A stretch of 64,000 nt of DNA from Mycolicibacterium moriokaense (GCF_003201655.1 NZ_QJJU01000002.1:248001-312000); one strand, 5' to 3'; numbered from the stretch's first letter, positions 53,411 to 62,811 are shown. Notes: generated by a model from the sequence alone, not told the origin. Translations and numbers: made by a program.

Positions 53411-53778
53411 CAGCCGACACCTTGCAAATGGGTGATCTCCGGCGTCCGGCTACGGCCGATGCGCACGCCGATCACGTCGATGCGCACCGCCGCCCAGCTG
53501 CCGTGCTGCGCCGCAAGCCACAGCCCGGCAAGCCGTCGCAACCGGCGGACTTTATTGGGTGTCACGGCCTGGGACACGCCACCGAACTGGTCGCTGGTGC
53601 GGGTCTTCACCTCAACGAACACGACGGTGCGGGCCGCGTCGTCCGCCGCGATCACGTCCAGCTCGCCGTATCGGCACCGCCAATTGCGCGTCAACACGCG
53701 CAGGCCGAGCGAGATCAGATGGTCAACAGCCAGTTGCTCACCGAGTGCGCCGATCTCGGCACGGGTCAACGTCGTCAT
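53410..53778 (-). CDS. YraN-family (UPF0102) putative nuclease-fold protein
   Basis: A 122-residue protein of normal family length. RNWRCRYGELDVIAADD and VVFVEVKTRTSDQFGG form the Endonuclease-VII/Holliday-junction-resolvase-like core with the E-x-K motif (E and K in VEVKTR). Function is not established. It is first in the operon with the ComM-like ATPase and DprA, suggesting DNA processing. GTG/ATG at 53778 starts the gene. Confidence 0.92.
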   Translation of the reverse strand: MTTLTRAEIGALGEQLAVDHLISLGLRVLTRNWRCRYGELDVIAADDAARTVVFVEVKTRTSDQFGGVSQAVTPNKVRRLRRLAGLWLAAQHGSWAAVRIDVIGVRIGRSRTPEITHLQGVG

Positions 53779-53878
53779 GACGCCACCATCCGAACCGGCA
53801 CCGACAACGCAATGACGCGAGCGCGCAGCTATCCCCAGTCAGCAATCCATCCACAACCATCGTGCAGACGGTTGCGGG

Positions 53879-54286
53879 CTACATCCCCGTGCCCCCCTGG
53901 GACAACGCCGTATACAGAGCGGCGATCTGCATCGGCTGGATCGCCGGGCCGCAGCTGTGCTGCATATCGATCAGCGGCGCCGCGATGCCGCGTAGCTCCT
54001 GATACTCCGCCGGATGCGCGACGAAGTAGTCACGAACCGACTGCTCGGCACCCGCTCCCTGCATGCCCGCCGACGACAGCACGTCGTTGGCTCCCGGATG
54101 CGCGTCCAACCACCCACCCGCGTCAGCGAGCACCCCGCTGGCCGTGCGGGAGAAGTCACTCGCTGAGCATCCTGGCGCAGCGCTCGCAGTCGGAATCGCG
54201 ATCGTCGTTGCGACGACGCCCCCGAGTACACAGGTGGCAAAGGCGCCGAACAGGCCGCGGCGCACGGCACTAGCTGACATCTTCAT
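53879..54286 (-). CDS. Secreted hemophore-related (heme-binding-like) protein
   Basis: A 135-residue exported helical protein. The signal peptide has a hydrophobic core FGAFATCVLGGVVATTIA, and cleavage is likely after Ala36 (TASA/AP). The mature part has two cysteines (Cys40 and the Cys in MQHSCGPA), likely disulfide-bonded, and the pattern SASDFSRTASGVLADAGGWL typical of the mycobacterial hemophore family (Rv0203-like). It may capture heme outside the cell. The next gene block is an iron importer transcribed away from it, but no iron box lies directly upstream of this gene. Confidence 0.8.
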   Translation of the reverse strand: MKMSASAVRRGLFGAFATCVLGGVVATTIAIPTASAAPGCSASDFSRTASGVLADAGGWLDAHPGANDVLSSAGMQGAGAEQSVRDYFVAHPAEYQELRGIAAPLIDMQHSCGPAIQPMQIAALYTALSQGGTGM

Positions 54287-54449
54287 GTGGGCATATGTAC
54301 CCCCAGCACTTCAAGATCAAGCCGGTTCGAACATCTTGTAAGAACGCCGTCGCAGACAGCGCCACCGCCAATGTGAGCCTGTGACCGATTGCCGGGCGGC
54401 GGTTCGAGCACACCTCAGGTTCGAGAGGTCAGCCAAGGGTAAGTTCGGT

Positions 54450-54468
54450 TAGGTTACGCTCAGCTAAT
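54450..54468. promoter_or_regulatory. IdeR-type iron box
   Basis: The 19 bases match the IdeR consensus TTAGGTTAGGCTAACCTAA at 16 positions, differing at positions 9, 13 and 15. It lies 28 bases upstream of the iron importer's lipoprotein gene, the usual place for Fe-dependent repression in mycobacteria. Confidence 0.8.
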
Positions 54469-54495
54469 TGCGTCACCTACGGAAGGACTGTCTGG

Positions 54496-55512
54496 ATGCG
54501 ACGACGTTGGAGCCGGATCGCCGCACTGGTGGCGAGCCTCGCCGTCGTCCTCGGTGCAACAGCGTGCTCGGGTCCCGGCCAGCCCGACGAGCTGCTGATC
54601 TACAACGCCCAGCACGAGTCGCTGACCAAGGAGTGGATCGCCGCCTTCACCAAGGAGACCGGCATCAAGGTGACTTACCGGCAGGGTGGCGATACCGAAC
54701 TGGGCAACCAGTTGGTGGCCGAAGGCGACAAATCCCCTGCCGACGTCTTCCTGACCGAGAATTCTCCGGCGATGGCGGCCGTCGAGCGCGCTGGACTGTT
54801 CGCCGACCTCAACGCCGACACCATCAGTCAGGTTCCGGCGCAGTACCGTCCGTCCACTGGCAAGTGGACCGGCGTCGCGGCGCGCAGCACTGTGTTTGTC
54901 TACAACAAGGCCAAGCTGCAGCCCGATCAGCTGCCGAAGTCGATGTTGGATCTGCAGTCCCCCGAGTGGAAGGGCCGTTGGGGCGGCGCTCCGGCCAAGG
55001 CGGACTTCCAGGCCATCGTCTCGGCGCTGCTTCAGCTCAAGGGCGAGCAAGCGACCGCGCAGTGGCTGGCCGGTATGAAAGCCAATGCGGTCATCTACAA
55101 CGACAACATCGCGACCATGAAGGCCGTCAACGCAGGCGAGGTCGACGGCGGCATCATCTACCACTATTACTGGTTCCGCGATCAGGCGAATACCAGAGAG
55201 GGCAGCGGCAATACGGCCTTGCACTACTTCAAGAACGAGGACCCCGGCGCATTCGTCAGCCTCTCCGGCGGCGGAGTGCTGAAGTCGAGCAAGAAGCAAC
55301 AGCAGGCGCAACAGTTCATCAAGTTCGTCACCGGCAAGGCCGGTCAGGAAGTGCTCGAGAAGGGCGCTTCGTTCGAGTACCCGGTCGCCAGTGGGGTGCC
55401 CGCAAATCCCGCTCTGCCGCCGCTTGATTCGCTGCAGGCGCCGGCGGTGGACCCGTCCACGCTTGACGCGCAGAAGGTGTCGGACTTGATGACGAAGGCG
55501 GGGTTGTTATAG
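54496..55512 (+). CDS. Ferric-iron ABC transporter substrate-binding lipoprotein
   Basis: A 338-residue periplasmic-type binding protein of the FbpA/FutA family. The lipobox is ATAC at about residues 20-23, so the mature protein is a lipoprotein. LIYNAQHESLTKEWIAAF and DVFLTENSPAMAAVERAGL are conserved FbpA segments, and a YYWF motif (IIYHYYWFRDQ) supplies the tyrosines that bind iron. It follows the IdeR box and begins a four-gene operon. It would capture ferric iron on the outer face of the plasma membrane. Confidence 0.92.
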   Translation: MRRRWSRIAALVASLAVVLGATACSGPGQPDELLIYNAQHESLTKEWIAAFTKETGIKVTYRQGGDTELGNQLVAEGDKSPADVFLTENSPAMAAVERAGLFADLNADTISQVPAQYRPSTGKWTGVAARSTVFVYNKAKLQPDQLPKSMLDLQSPEWKGRWGGAPAKADFQAIVSALLQLKGEQATAQWLAGMKANAVIYNDNIATMKAVNAGEVDGGIIYHYYWFRDQANTREGSGNTALHYFKNEDPGAFVSLSGGGVLKSSKKQQQAQQFIKFVTGKAGQEVLEKGASFEYPVASGVPANPALPPLDSLQAPAVDPSTLDAQKVSDLMTKAGLL

Positions 55513-57087
55513 GTGGTCGCTCCCCCGGTTTCGCGCCCCGTGGTGCCGGTCTCGCGGTCTGACAAGGCCACTCGGCCCGGCCCGCTGACCAATGCCACGG
55601 TTGCGATCCTGGTCGCCGCCACCCTGATACCTCTCGGATACGTCGCATGGGCCGCGGTGTCGATCGGGTGGACGAAGGCCTACGACCTCGTGGTTCGGCC
55701 CCGGGTCGGCGAGCTGCTGTTCAACACCGTTGCACTGGTCGCGGTGACGGTACCGCTGTGTGTGGTCATCGGTGTCGGTGTCGCCTGGCTGGTGGAGCGG
55801 ACCGATCTGCCAGGCCGAGCGTTCTGGCGTCCGTTGTTCGTCGCGCCCCTTGCGGTCCCGGCATTCGTCAACAGCTACGCGTGGGTCGGGGTGATCCCGT
55901 CGCTGCACGGGCTGTCGGCGGGGGTGCTCGTGTCGACGCTGTCGTACTTCCCCTTCATGTACCTTCCGGTGGCCGCGACGCTGCGCAGGCTCGACCCCGC
56001 CGTAGAGGAATCGGCCCGGGCGTTGGGTTCCGACTCGACCGGCGTGTTCTTCCGGGTGGTGCTGCCGCAGCTGCGACTGGCCATCCTCGGCGGCGGCCTG
56101 CTGATCGGTGTCCACCTCCTCGCGGAGTTCGGCGCATTCGCGATGGTGCGCTTCGACACCTTCACCGTCGCGATCTTCCAGCAGTTCCAGGTCACGTTCG
56201 ACGGGGCGGCGGGCAGCATGCTCGCAGGCGTGCTGGTTCTGATGTGCCTGGTGCTGCTGGTTGCCGAGGCGACGGCCCGCGGAAGCACCCGGTTGGCCCG
56301 AATCGGCGCAGGCGCACCACGCGCCGCGACCCCTGTCCGCCTCGGCCGCAACGCAATACCCGCGCAGTTCGGTCTCGTCGCGGTGACCGTGCTGGCGCTG
56401 GGCGTGCCGGTCTGGACGATCCTGCGCTGGCTGTGGATCGGTGGCACCGAGGTGTGGGTGCTCGACGACATCGGCACAGCGCTTGGCCAAACCATCGGGT
56501 TGGCAACGGTCGCCGCGCTGCTGACCACGGTGCTGGCGTTTCCCATCGCATGGGTCGCGGTGCGATCCAGCGGTGTGCTCGCCCGCGCCGTCGAGGGTGC
56601 CAATTACATCACCAGCTCGCTTCCCGGGATTGTCACCGCCCTCGCACTGGTAACGGTCACCATCCACGTCGCCCGCCCGCTCTACCAGAGCCTCGCGCTG
56701 ATCGTATTCGCATACGTGCTGCTGTTCATGCCGCGCGCACTGGTCAACGTGCGGGCCGGGCTCGCCCAGGTACCGCCGAGCCTCGAAGAGGCGTCCCTGT
56801 CGCTGGGCAGCTCACCGACGGCCACCTTCCTGCGGATCACCCTGCGACTCACCGCGCCCGCCGCGGCGGCAGGCGCGTCACTGGTGTTCGTCGCTGTCGC
56901 AACCGAATTGACTGCGACTCTGCTACTCGCACCGACCGGCACCAGAACACTGTCGATGCGGTTCTGGTCGTTCTCCAGCGAGCTGGACTACGCGGCGGCC
57001 GCGCCCTACGCGCTCGTGCTGGTGGCACTCGCTATCCCGGTGACACTGGTGCTGTTCCGGCAGTCGACGAAGGCGGCCGCGCTATGA
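55513..57087 (+). CDS. Ferric-iron ABC transporter permease (double, FbpB-type)
   Basis: A 524-residue permease with about 12 membrane segments forming two binding-protein-dependent-transport domains in one chain. Each carries an EAA-like loop: EESARALGSDSTGVFFRVVLP at about residue 170 and EEASLSLGSSPTATFLRITL in the second half. This fused arrangement is usual for FbpB/SfuB. GTG 55513 directly follows the lipoprotein stop, and the stop overlaps the ATPase start as ATGA. Confidence 0.93.
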   Translation: MVAPPVSRPVVPVSRSDKATRPGPLTNATVAILVAATLIPLGYVAWAAVSIGWTKAYDLVVRPRVGELLFNTVALVAVTVPLCVVIGVGVAWLVERTDLPGRAFWRPLFVAPLAVPAFVNSYAWVGVIPSLHGLSAGVLVSTLSYFPFMYLPVAATLRRLDPAVEESARALGSDSTGVFFRVVLPQLRLAILGGGLLIGVHLLAEFGAFAMVRFDTFTVAIFQQFQVTFDGAAGSMLAGVLVLMCLVLLVAEATARGSTRLARIGAGAPRAATPVRLGRNAIPAQFGLVAVTVLALGVPVWTILRWLWIGGTEVWVLDDIGTALGQTIGLATVAALLTTVLAFPIAWVAVRSSGVLARAVEGANYITSSLPGIVTALALVTVTIHVARPLYQSLALIVFAYVLLFMPRALVNVRAGLAQVPPSLEEASLSLGSSPTATFLRITLRLTAPAAAAGASLVFVAVATELTATLLLAPTGTRTLSMRFWSFSSELDYAAAAPYALVLVALAIPVTLVLFRQSTKAAAL

Positions 57088-58133
57088 CGACCATCATCCT
57101 CGAGGTCAAGGGACTCGCCAAGTCATTCCGCGCACACCCGGTGCTGCACGACATCGACCTGATTCTGCAGCCGGGTACCACGACCGCCGTCGTCGGAGCA
57201 TCAGGTTGCGGTAAGACCACACTGCTGCGGCTCATCGCCGGGTTCGAAACACCCGACGCAGGAACGATCGTCCTGGCGGGAAGACAGGTGGCCAGCCCGG
57301 AAAGTGCTGTGGCGCCACATCGGCGAGGTGTCGGCTATGTCGCGCAGGACGGTGCGCTGTTCCCTCACCTGACCGTCGGACAGAACATCGCCTACGGACT
57401 GCGGGGCAACGCCCGTAGCGGCGTCGATGCCAGCGTCGGCGAACTCCTCGAAACCGTCTCCCTTGACGCGTCATTCGCGTCTCGCCGCCCGCATCAGCTC
57501 TCCGGAGGCCAGCAGCAACGCGTCGCGCTGGCGCGTGCGCTGGCCCGACACCCGGTGCTGATGCTGCTCGACGAGCCGTTCAGCGCGCTCGACACGGGGC
57601 TGCGCGCATCCACCCGCAAGGCGGTCGCAGGGGTGCTCGCCGACAAAGGCGTGACAACGCTTCTGGTGACTCACGACCAGGAAGAGGCGCTGTCCATCGC
57701 GGATCAGGTGGCGGTCATGCGCGACGGCCGTTTCACGCAGGTCGGCAGCCCGGGGCAAGTATACCGGCAACCCACCGATCGCTTCACCGCCGAATTCCTC
57801 GGCGACTGCATATCGCTACCATGCACCGTCGCATCGGGGGTCGCCGACTGCGCGCTCGGCCGCGTATCCGTTCAGGCATCGGCCGCAGACGGGCCCGGCA
57901 CGGTCGTGCTACGGCCCGAACAGCTTGTCGCAACCGTGGTTTCGGATAGCGAACAGCTCGACGGCGTCGGCACCGTGATCGCCACGGAGTTCCTCGGCCA
58001 CGACGTGCTCCTGACCATCGACCCGGACGGCGACACCGCCCCGCTCATCGTGCGCCAGCACAGCCTCAACCCGCCGCCCATCGACGCCAAGGTGAGGATC
58101 GAGGTGGTTGGCACCGGGATCGTGCTCACATGA
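57084..58133 (+). CDS. Ferric-iron ABC transporter ATP-binding protein (FbpC-type)
   Basis: A 349-residue ATPase. Walker A GASGCGKT is at about residues 38-45, the signature LSGGQQQRVALARAL near 138, Walker B LMLLDEPFSALD near 160, and a C-terminal TOBE domain follows (about 265-345) as in the Fbp/Pot subfamily. ATG 57084 overlaps the permease stop and its own stop overlaps the next gene. It powers the importer whose lipoprotein and permease are just upstream. Confidence 0.94.
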   Translation: MTTIILEVKGLAKSFRAHPVLHDIDLILQPGTTTAVVGASGCGKTTLLRLIAGFETPDAGTIVLAGRQVASPESAVAPHRRGVGYVAQDGALFPHLTVGQNIAYGLRGNARSGVDASVGELLETVSLDASFASRRPHQLSGGQQQRVALARALARHPVLMLLDEPFSALDTGLRASTRKAVAGVLADKGVTTLLVTHDQEEALSIADQVAVMRDGRFTQVGSPGQVYRQPTDRFTAEFLGDCISLPCTVASGVADCALGRVSVQASAADGPGTVVLRPEQLVATVVSDSEQLDGVGTVIATEFLGHDVLLTIDPDGDTAPLIVRQHSLNPPPIDAKVRIEVVGTGIVLT

Positions 58134-60628
58134 GCAGGATCCTGGACCATCTGTACAGCCACGGCGAACGAGCGGCCGTCATGGCGGAAACAACTCAGCT
58201 GTCATACCGCCAACTTGCCGAATCCGTCGGCGACGCCGCGCGGGAAGTCGGTGGGCCTCGTCGCCTGGTGCTGATCGAAACCCGCAACGACGTCGCCACT
58301 TTGGTGCGCTACCTGGCGGCGATTTCGGGCGGCCACGTCGTGCTGCCCGTCCCAGCCGGGCGCGATCACACCGCGATCATGCAGACCTATGAACCAGACG
58401 TCGTCATTGACGACAACGGAATCCACCACCGCCATCGCGGCGGTCGCCACCGCCTGCACGATGACCTCGCCTTGTTACTGTCCACCTCCGGCAGCACCGG
58501 CTCACCCAAACTGGTTCGGCTGTCCCGCACCAACCTCATGTCCAACGCCGCCGCCATCGCCGAATACCTCGGCATCCGCGAAACCGACAGGGCTGCAACC
58601 ACGCTGCCGACGTCATACTGCTACGGCCTGTCCGTTATCCACAGCCACCTGCTGCGCGGCGCGGGCCTGGTGCTCACCGAACACTCAGTCGTCGACCACG
58701 AGTTCTGGGAGCTGTTCCGCAGGCACCGCGGCACGGCATTCGCCGGTGTCCCGTACACCTTCGAACTGCTCGAGCGCGTCGGCGCGGAGATCTTGGATTT
58801 ACCGCATCTGCGGTATGTCACTCAGGCAGGCGGCCAGATGCCACCCGAACGCGTCCGCCGGTTCGCGGAACTGGGCGTGCGACAGGGCTGGGAGCTGTTC
58901 GTGATGTACGGCGCGACGGAAGCCACCTCCCGAATGTCTTATCTCCCACCGCAACTCGCCTTGACACGTCCCGGCGCCATCGGGAGGCCGATACCCGGCG
59001 GATCAATCACGGTCGAGCCGCGTGACGGGTGGGACGACGAAGACGTCGGTGAACTGGTGTACCGCGGCCCCAACGTGATGATGGGCTACGCACACCGGCC
59101 TGCCGACCTGGCGCTCGGCAACACCGTCGATGCACTACGCACCGGCGACATCGCCCGTCGCGGTTCCGATGGACTCTACGAGGTGATCGGGCGCAACAGC
59201 CGTTTCGTCAAGATGTACGGGCTGCGGATCGATCTGGAACACGTCGAGGCCACCTTGCGTGACCACGGTGTGACGGCCCTTTGCACCGATATCGATGACC
59301 GCCTCGCGGTGGCGGCCGTCGGCCATGATCAGGGCGATGTTCAACGCGCCGCCGCCGCCGCTGCCGGCCTCCCTGCCGGCGCCGTGCAGGCCGTCACGGT
59401 TTCGGAACTGCCGATACTGCCGTCGGGTAAGCCGGACTACCAAGCCGTGCGTAGCTTGGCGTCAAAAGAAGCCACGCCCAACGTGATTGGCCTGCGAGAG
59501 CTGTTCGCCGACGTGCTGCAGATCGACACCAACGGTATCGACCCCGACGCCAGCTTTGTCGACCTCGGCGGCAACTCGCTGTCCTACGTGACGATGTCGG
59601 TACGGCTGGAACGCGCGCTCGGGCGATTGCCTGCAGAATGGCAGCGCTTGCCGCTGCGGGAGCTGGAAGCCATTCCTAAACCGGAGCGACGATGGAGGCC
59701 GTGGTGGGGTGCGACGCTGGAAACCAGCGTCGCGCTGCGCGCCGTCGCGATCCTGTTCGTCGTCGGTTCACACGCAGGGTTGTTCGAGCTGTGGGGTGGC
59801 GCGCATCTGCTGCTCGGCATCGCCGGATACAACTTCGGCCGGTTCTGTCTCACACCCGTGCGCCGTACCGACAGGGTGCGACAACTGCGCAACACGATCG
59901 CCTGGATCGCGGGGCCGTCGGTGGCGTGGATCGTGATCGCGCTCGTCATCACCGATGACTACACCCCGACGAATCTGTTGTTGGCCAACAAGTTCCTTGG
60001 CCCGCACGACAGCACGACCGCCGGCCGGCTGTGGTTCATCGAAGTGCTGGTGTGGATCCTGGTGGCGATGGCAGCGCTGTGCTGGCTTCCGATAATGGAC
60101 CGGTTGGAACGGCAGTGGCCCTTCGGCGTCGCGGTGGCGTTTTTGGCCGCGGGACTGGCCCTGAGGTATGACACCCTCGGACTGCACCTGGGCCGCGACG
60201 CGTGGTTCACGGTGCTGGCGTTCTGGTTCTTCGCGGTGGGCTGGGCCGCGGCGAAAGCCTCGACCGCGCTGCAGCGCGCCGCCGTCACGATCGCGCTGAT
60301 CATCAGCCTGCATGGCTACTTCGACCGCACTGAACGAGAAATGTTGGTGCTGGCCGGGTTTGCCCTGCTCATTTGGCTGCCCGCGCTGCGCTGCCCGCCC
60401 GCGGCCACCGTGGTGGCCGGGGTCATCGCAGAGGCGTCGCTGTACATCTACCTGACCCACTTCCAGGTCTACCCGCTGTTCGACGGCCATCCGCTGTTCG
60501 GTGTCGTCGCATCCGTCGTCGCAGGCGTGCTGCTGACGTCTCTGGTGACGGTGCTCCGCAGGCGGATTCGCGAGCGGCGGTCGATCGCGAGGCGGACGAT
60601 CGCGGTCAACATCACCTCGCCAACGTGA
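58130..60628 (+). CDS. Adenylation-carrier-membrane acyltransferase fusion protein
   Basis: An 832-residue three-part protein. Residues about 1-440 are an AMP-forming adenylation domain: LLLSTSGSTGSPKLV, MYGATEATSR, RTGDIAR and Lys434 in PSGKPDY. Residues about 450-520 are a carrier domain with the phosphopantetheine Ser483 in DLGGNSLSYV. Residues about 530-820 contain some ten membrane segments; the first reads RAVAILFVVGSHAGLF with His548, as in acyltransferase-3 proteins. It should activate a small acid or amino acid, hold it as a thioester and pass it to an acceptor at or across the membrane. It is ATGA-coupled to the iron ABC transporter behind an IdeR box. No condensation domain is seen; substrate and acceptor are unknown. 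Confidence 0.85.
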   Translation: MSRILDHLYSHGERAAVMAETTQLSYRQLAESVGDAAREVGGPRRLVLIETRNDVATLVRYLAAISGGHVVLPVPAGRDHTAIMQTYEPDVVIDDNGIHHRHRGGRHRLHDDLALLLSTSGSTGSPKLVRLSRTNLMSNAAAIAEYLGIRETDRAATTLPTSYCYGLSVIHSHLLRGAGLVLTEHSVVDHEFWELFRRHRGTAFAGVPYTFELLERVGAEILDLPHLRYVTQAGGQMPPERVRRFAELGVRQGWELFVMYGATEATSRMSYLPPQLALTRPGAIGRPIPGGSITVEPRDGWDDEDVGELVYRGPNVMMGYAHRPADLALGNTVDALRTGDIARRGSDGLYEVIGRNSRFVKMYGLRIDLEHVEATLRDHGVTALCTDIDDRLAVAAVGHDQGDVQRAAAAAAGLPAGAVQAVTVSELPILPSGKPDYQAVRSLASKEATPNVIGLRELFADVLQIDTNGIDPDASFVDLGGNSLSYVTMSVRLERALGRLPAEWQRLPLRELEAIPKPERRWRPWWGATLETSVALRAVAILFVVGSHAGLFELWGGAHLLLGIAGYNFGRFCLTPVRRTDRVRQLRNTIAWIAGPSVAWIVIALVITDDYTPTNLLLANKFLGPHDSTTAGRLWFIEVLVWILVAMAALCWLPIMDRLERQWPFGVAVAFLAAGLALRYDTLGLHLGRDAWFTVLAFWFFAVGWAAAKASTALQRAAVTIALIISLHGYFDRTEREMLVLAGFALLIWLPALRCPPAATVVAGVIAEASLYIYLTHFQVYPLFDGHPLFGVVASVVAGVLLTSLVTVLRRRIRERRSIARRTIAVNITSPT

Positions 60629-60631
60629 AGC

Positions 60632-60663
60632 CACTGCGAGATTTCGATTGATTTTTCGCAGTG
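60632..60663 (+). terminator. Hairpin after the iron operon
   Basis: CACTGCGA at 60632-60639 is perfectly inverted at 60656-60663 with an A/T-rich 16-base loop. It begins 3 bases after the fusion gene's stop. The rest of the gap to 60796 shows nothing recognisable. Confidence 0.6.
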
Positions 60664-60796
60664 TGTTCACGCTCGCTGCATCGTCCAGATGCGCACTTGA
60701 TGTCTCTTGAAACCCGTCATGAAATGATGACGCGATGCGAAAGGGTGTCCCGTTAGCGAAGGCACCACAAGCCTAGGTGCGTGGAAAAGCCGGCGC

Positions 60797-61597
60797 CTAT
60801 CGCTCTGCGATGAGCCCTTCCTGGACCAGGGTCGCAGCGATTGAGCCGTCGGCCCGGACCAGACTCGCAATGACGACGCCGCGTCCACGCGCCGCTGCCG
60901 GGGAACGGCACTCGAGCAGATTCCATTCGTCGGCCCGAACCGGCCGGTGAAACCAGATCGACGAGTCGGTGGTGCCGCTGCGATGGCTGCGGTCCTTCAT
61001 CGAATGCCCGTGCACCTGCAGTGCGGGGTCGATCATGTAGACGTCGGTGACGTACGCCGCGACCAACGTGTGGACCGCCGGGTCGTCGGGAAGCGGGACC
61101 GTTGCCCGCCACCACAGTTGCCGCACGAACTCGCCGGTTGAAGTGTCGTCGGCGATCCTTATGTCGAGCTCGTCCAGCGGCATCGACGGCGCAGGCCCGG
61201 CAGGCCCAGTGCGCGGAAGGGAGTCGGGATCGCCAGGCATGTCGGGCCGGTGACCGTGTTCGGGGCCGGGCAGCTCGGCGGCGAACGACACCGTTGCCGT
61301 CGTCAGCAGGCGCCCGTCCTGACGCGATTCGACGCGGCGCGCGGCCGCGGTCCTGCCGTCGAACACCCGTGCCACCGTGTACTCGACGGGGTCGCCGGCT
61401 TCGCCGCCGCGCAGGAACTGCAAATGCATGTTGGTCGGCGGCCGGTCGGCGTCGACGGTGTGGCGCGCGGCGGCAAGGCTCTGCGCGACGAATTGCCCGC
61501 CGTACGCCCGCTTTCCCGCCGGACCACTGGCGGGCCCGACCCAGCTGTCGATGTCGCCGCCCGGCGACATCTCGAGCAGCTTGAGTAGCTTGCTCAT
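60797..61597 (-). CDS. Acyl-CoA thioesterase II (TesB-like)
   Basis: A 266-residue double hot-dog thioesterase. RAYGGQFVAQSLAAARHTV and MHLQFLRGGEAGDPVEY form the first hot-dog, and SSIWFHRPVRADEWNLLEC and RGRGVVIASLVRADG the second, with the Asp/Thr/Gln-type catalytic environment of TesB. It hydrolyses acyl-CoA to acid and CoA. ATG 61597 overlaps the CoA-transferase stop (ATGA); an upstream in-frame ATG lies inside that gene. Confidence 0.93.
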   Translation of the reverse strand: MSKLLKLLEMSPGGDIDSWVGPASGPAGKRAYGGQFVAQSLAAARHTVDADRPPTNMHLQFLRGGEAGDPVEYTVARVFDGRTAAARRVESRQDGRLLTTATVSFAAELPGPEHGHRPDMPGDPDSLPRTGPAGPAPSMPLDELDIRIADDTSTGEFVRQLWWRATVPLPDDPAVHTLVAAYVTDVYMIDPALQVHGHSMKDRSHRSGTTDSSIWFHRPVRADEWNLLECRSPAAARGRGVVIASLVRADGSIAATLVQEGLIAER

Positions 61598-62799
61598 GCC
61601 ACAGTTCCCGACTCGGTGAGCCTGCGGATATCGTCCGGCGTCATTTCCAGCCACTCGCCAAGCACCGCGGTGGTGTCGTCGCCGAGCGCCGGTGCGGCGA
61701 CGGCAGGCGGGTACGCGCCGTCGATCTCGAGCGGCAGCCCCGGTGCCAGATACTGTCCGATCCTTGGCTGATCAAGCGGAGTGAACATCGGATTCGCGGT
61801 TACCCGGTCGTCGCTGACGGTTTCGGCGAACGTGCGGTAGCGGTCCCACAGCACCGAAGTCGCCGACAGCCCTGCGGTGATCTCGACGGCCGTGTGCCCG
61901 GCGAACCACTCGCCGAACAACCCGCTCAGCGCGTCGCGATGCCGGTACCGCTCCCCCTCGTCGGTGAGGTCGGCGCCAAGGGTGTCAGCCAGCGCGGCAA
62001 CCGCTTTCGTCGTTCCGGTCAACTCGGTCAGGTCGCCGAAGTGCCGTTTGGTCAGCGCGACGATCATGAAGGACACGCCGTCGCTGCTGGTGAAATCCTG
62101 CCCGTACTGGCCGTACACCGAGTTGCCGATGCGCTCGCGTGCGGTGCCGTTGACCATGACCTCGGTGAAGAAGCCGAGATTGCCCGCGGTGGCCAAGGCC
62201 ACGTTCTCCAGCGGAATGCTGATCTGTTGCCCGTGTCCGGTGGCGTCGCGGTGCCGTAACGCGGTGACAACGGCCAGCGCCGCGTAGATGCCGCACGCGA
62301 CATCCCACGCGGGCAGAACGTGATTGACCGGTGTCGCGAGTTCGGCGGGACCGGTCACCATCGGAAATCCGATCCCGGCGTTGACCGTGTAGTCGACGCC
62401 GGTGCCGCCGTCGGCGCGCCCCGACACTTCGACATGAATCAGGTCGGGGCGCAACCGAGTCAACGTGTCATATGAATGCCATTGCCGTCCTGCGACATTG
62501 GTCACCAAGACGCCGCTGTCCGCGATCAACCGCTGCACCAGGTCCTGGCCTTCCTGCGAGCGGAAATTGGCAGCCACCGATCGCTTGCCTTTGTTCAGAC
62601 CTGCCCAATAGATGCTGTCGCCATCGTCGGTGAGCGGCCAGCGATGGTAGTCGGCCGCACCGCCGATCGGGTCGACGCGAATCACCTCCGCGCCGAGCTG
62701 TGCCAGCGTCATCCCGGCCAACGGCACGGCGACGAAGCTGGATATCTCGACGACCCGCACCCCGGCCAACGGCCGCGCGGCATCCGGTGCAACGCTCAT
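61594..62799 (-). CDS. Class III CoA-transferase (CaiB/BaiF family)
   Basis: A 401-residue family III CoA-transferase. PLAGVRVVEISSFVAVPLAGM starts the Rossmann domain, GAEVIRVDPIGGAADYHRW binds CoA, NKGKRSVAANF follows, and PAWDVACGIYAAL provides the catalytic Asp. The PAWD form and overall look recall mesaconyl/2-methylfumaryl-CoA transferases, but that is only a suggestion. It starts 12 bases after the E1 gene stop and overlaps the thioesterase gene, forming a three-gene operon. Confidence 0.9.
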   Translation of the reverse strand: MSVAPDAARPLAGVRVVEISSFVAVPLAGMTLAQLGAEVIRVDPIGGAADYHRWPLTDDGDSIYWAGLNKGKRSVAANFRSQEGQDLVQRLIADSGVLVTNVAGRQWHSYDTLTRLRPDLIHVEVSGRADGGTGVDYTVNAGIGFPMVTGPAELATPVNHVLPAWDVACGIYAALAVVTALRHRDATGHGQQISIPLENVALATAGNLGFFTEVMVNGTARERIGNSVYGQYGQDFTSSDGVSFMIVALTKRHFGDLTELTGTTKAVAALADTLGADLTDEGERYRHRDALSGLFGEWFAGHTAVEITAGLSATSVLWDRYRTFAETVSDDRVTANPMFTPLDQPRIGQYLAPGLPLEIDGAYPPAVAAPALGDDTTAVLGEWLEMTPDDIRRLTESGTVA

Positions 62800-62811
62800 C
62801 GGCTCAAGCTA

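Noticed and set aside
54287-54449. IdeR box or other iron site for the hemophore-like gene
   Set aside because: Only the box at 54450-54468 was found, about 160 bases from this gene and well placed for the opposite operon.
55507-56667. Leftward open frame of about 386 codons in the permease gene
   Set aside because: Low-complexity basic sequence antisense to an FbpB-type permease; no domain recognised.
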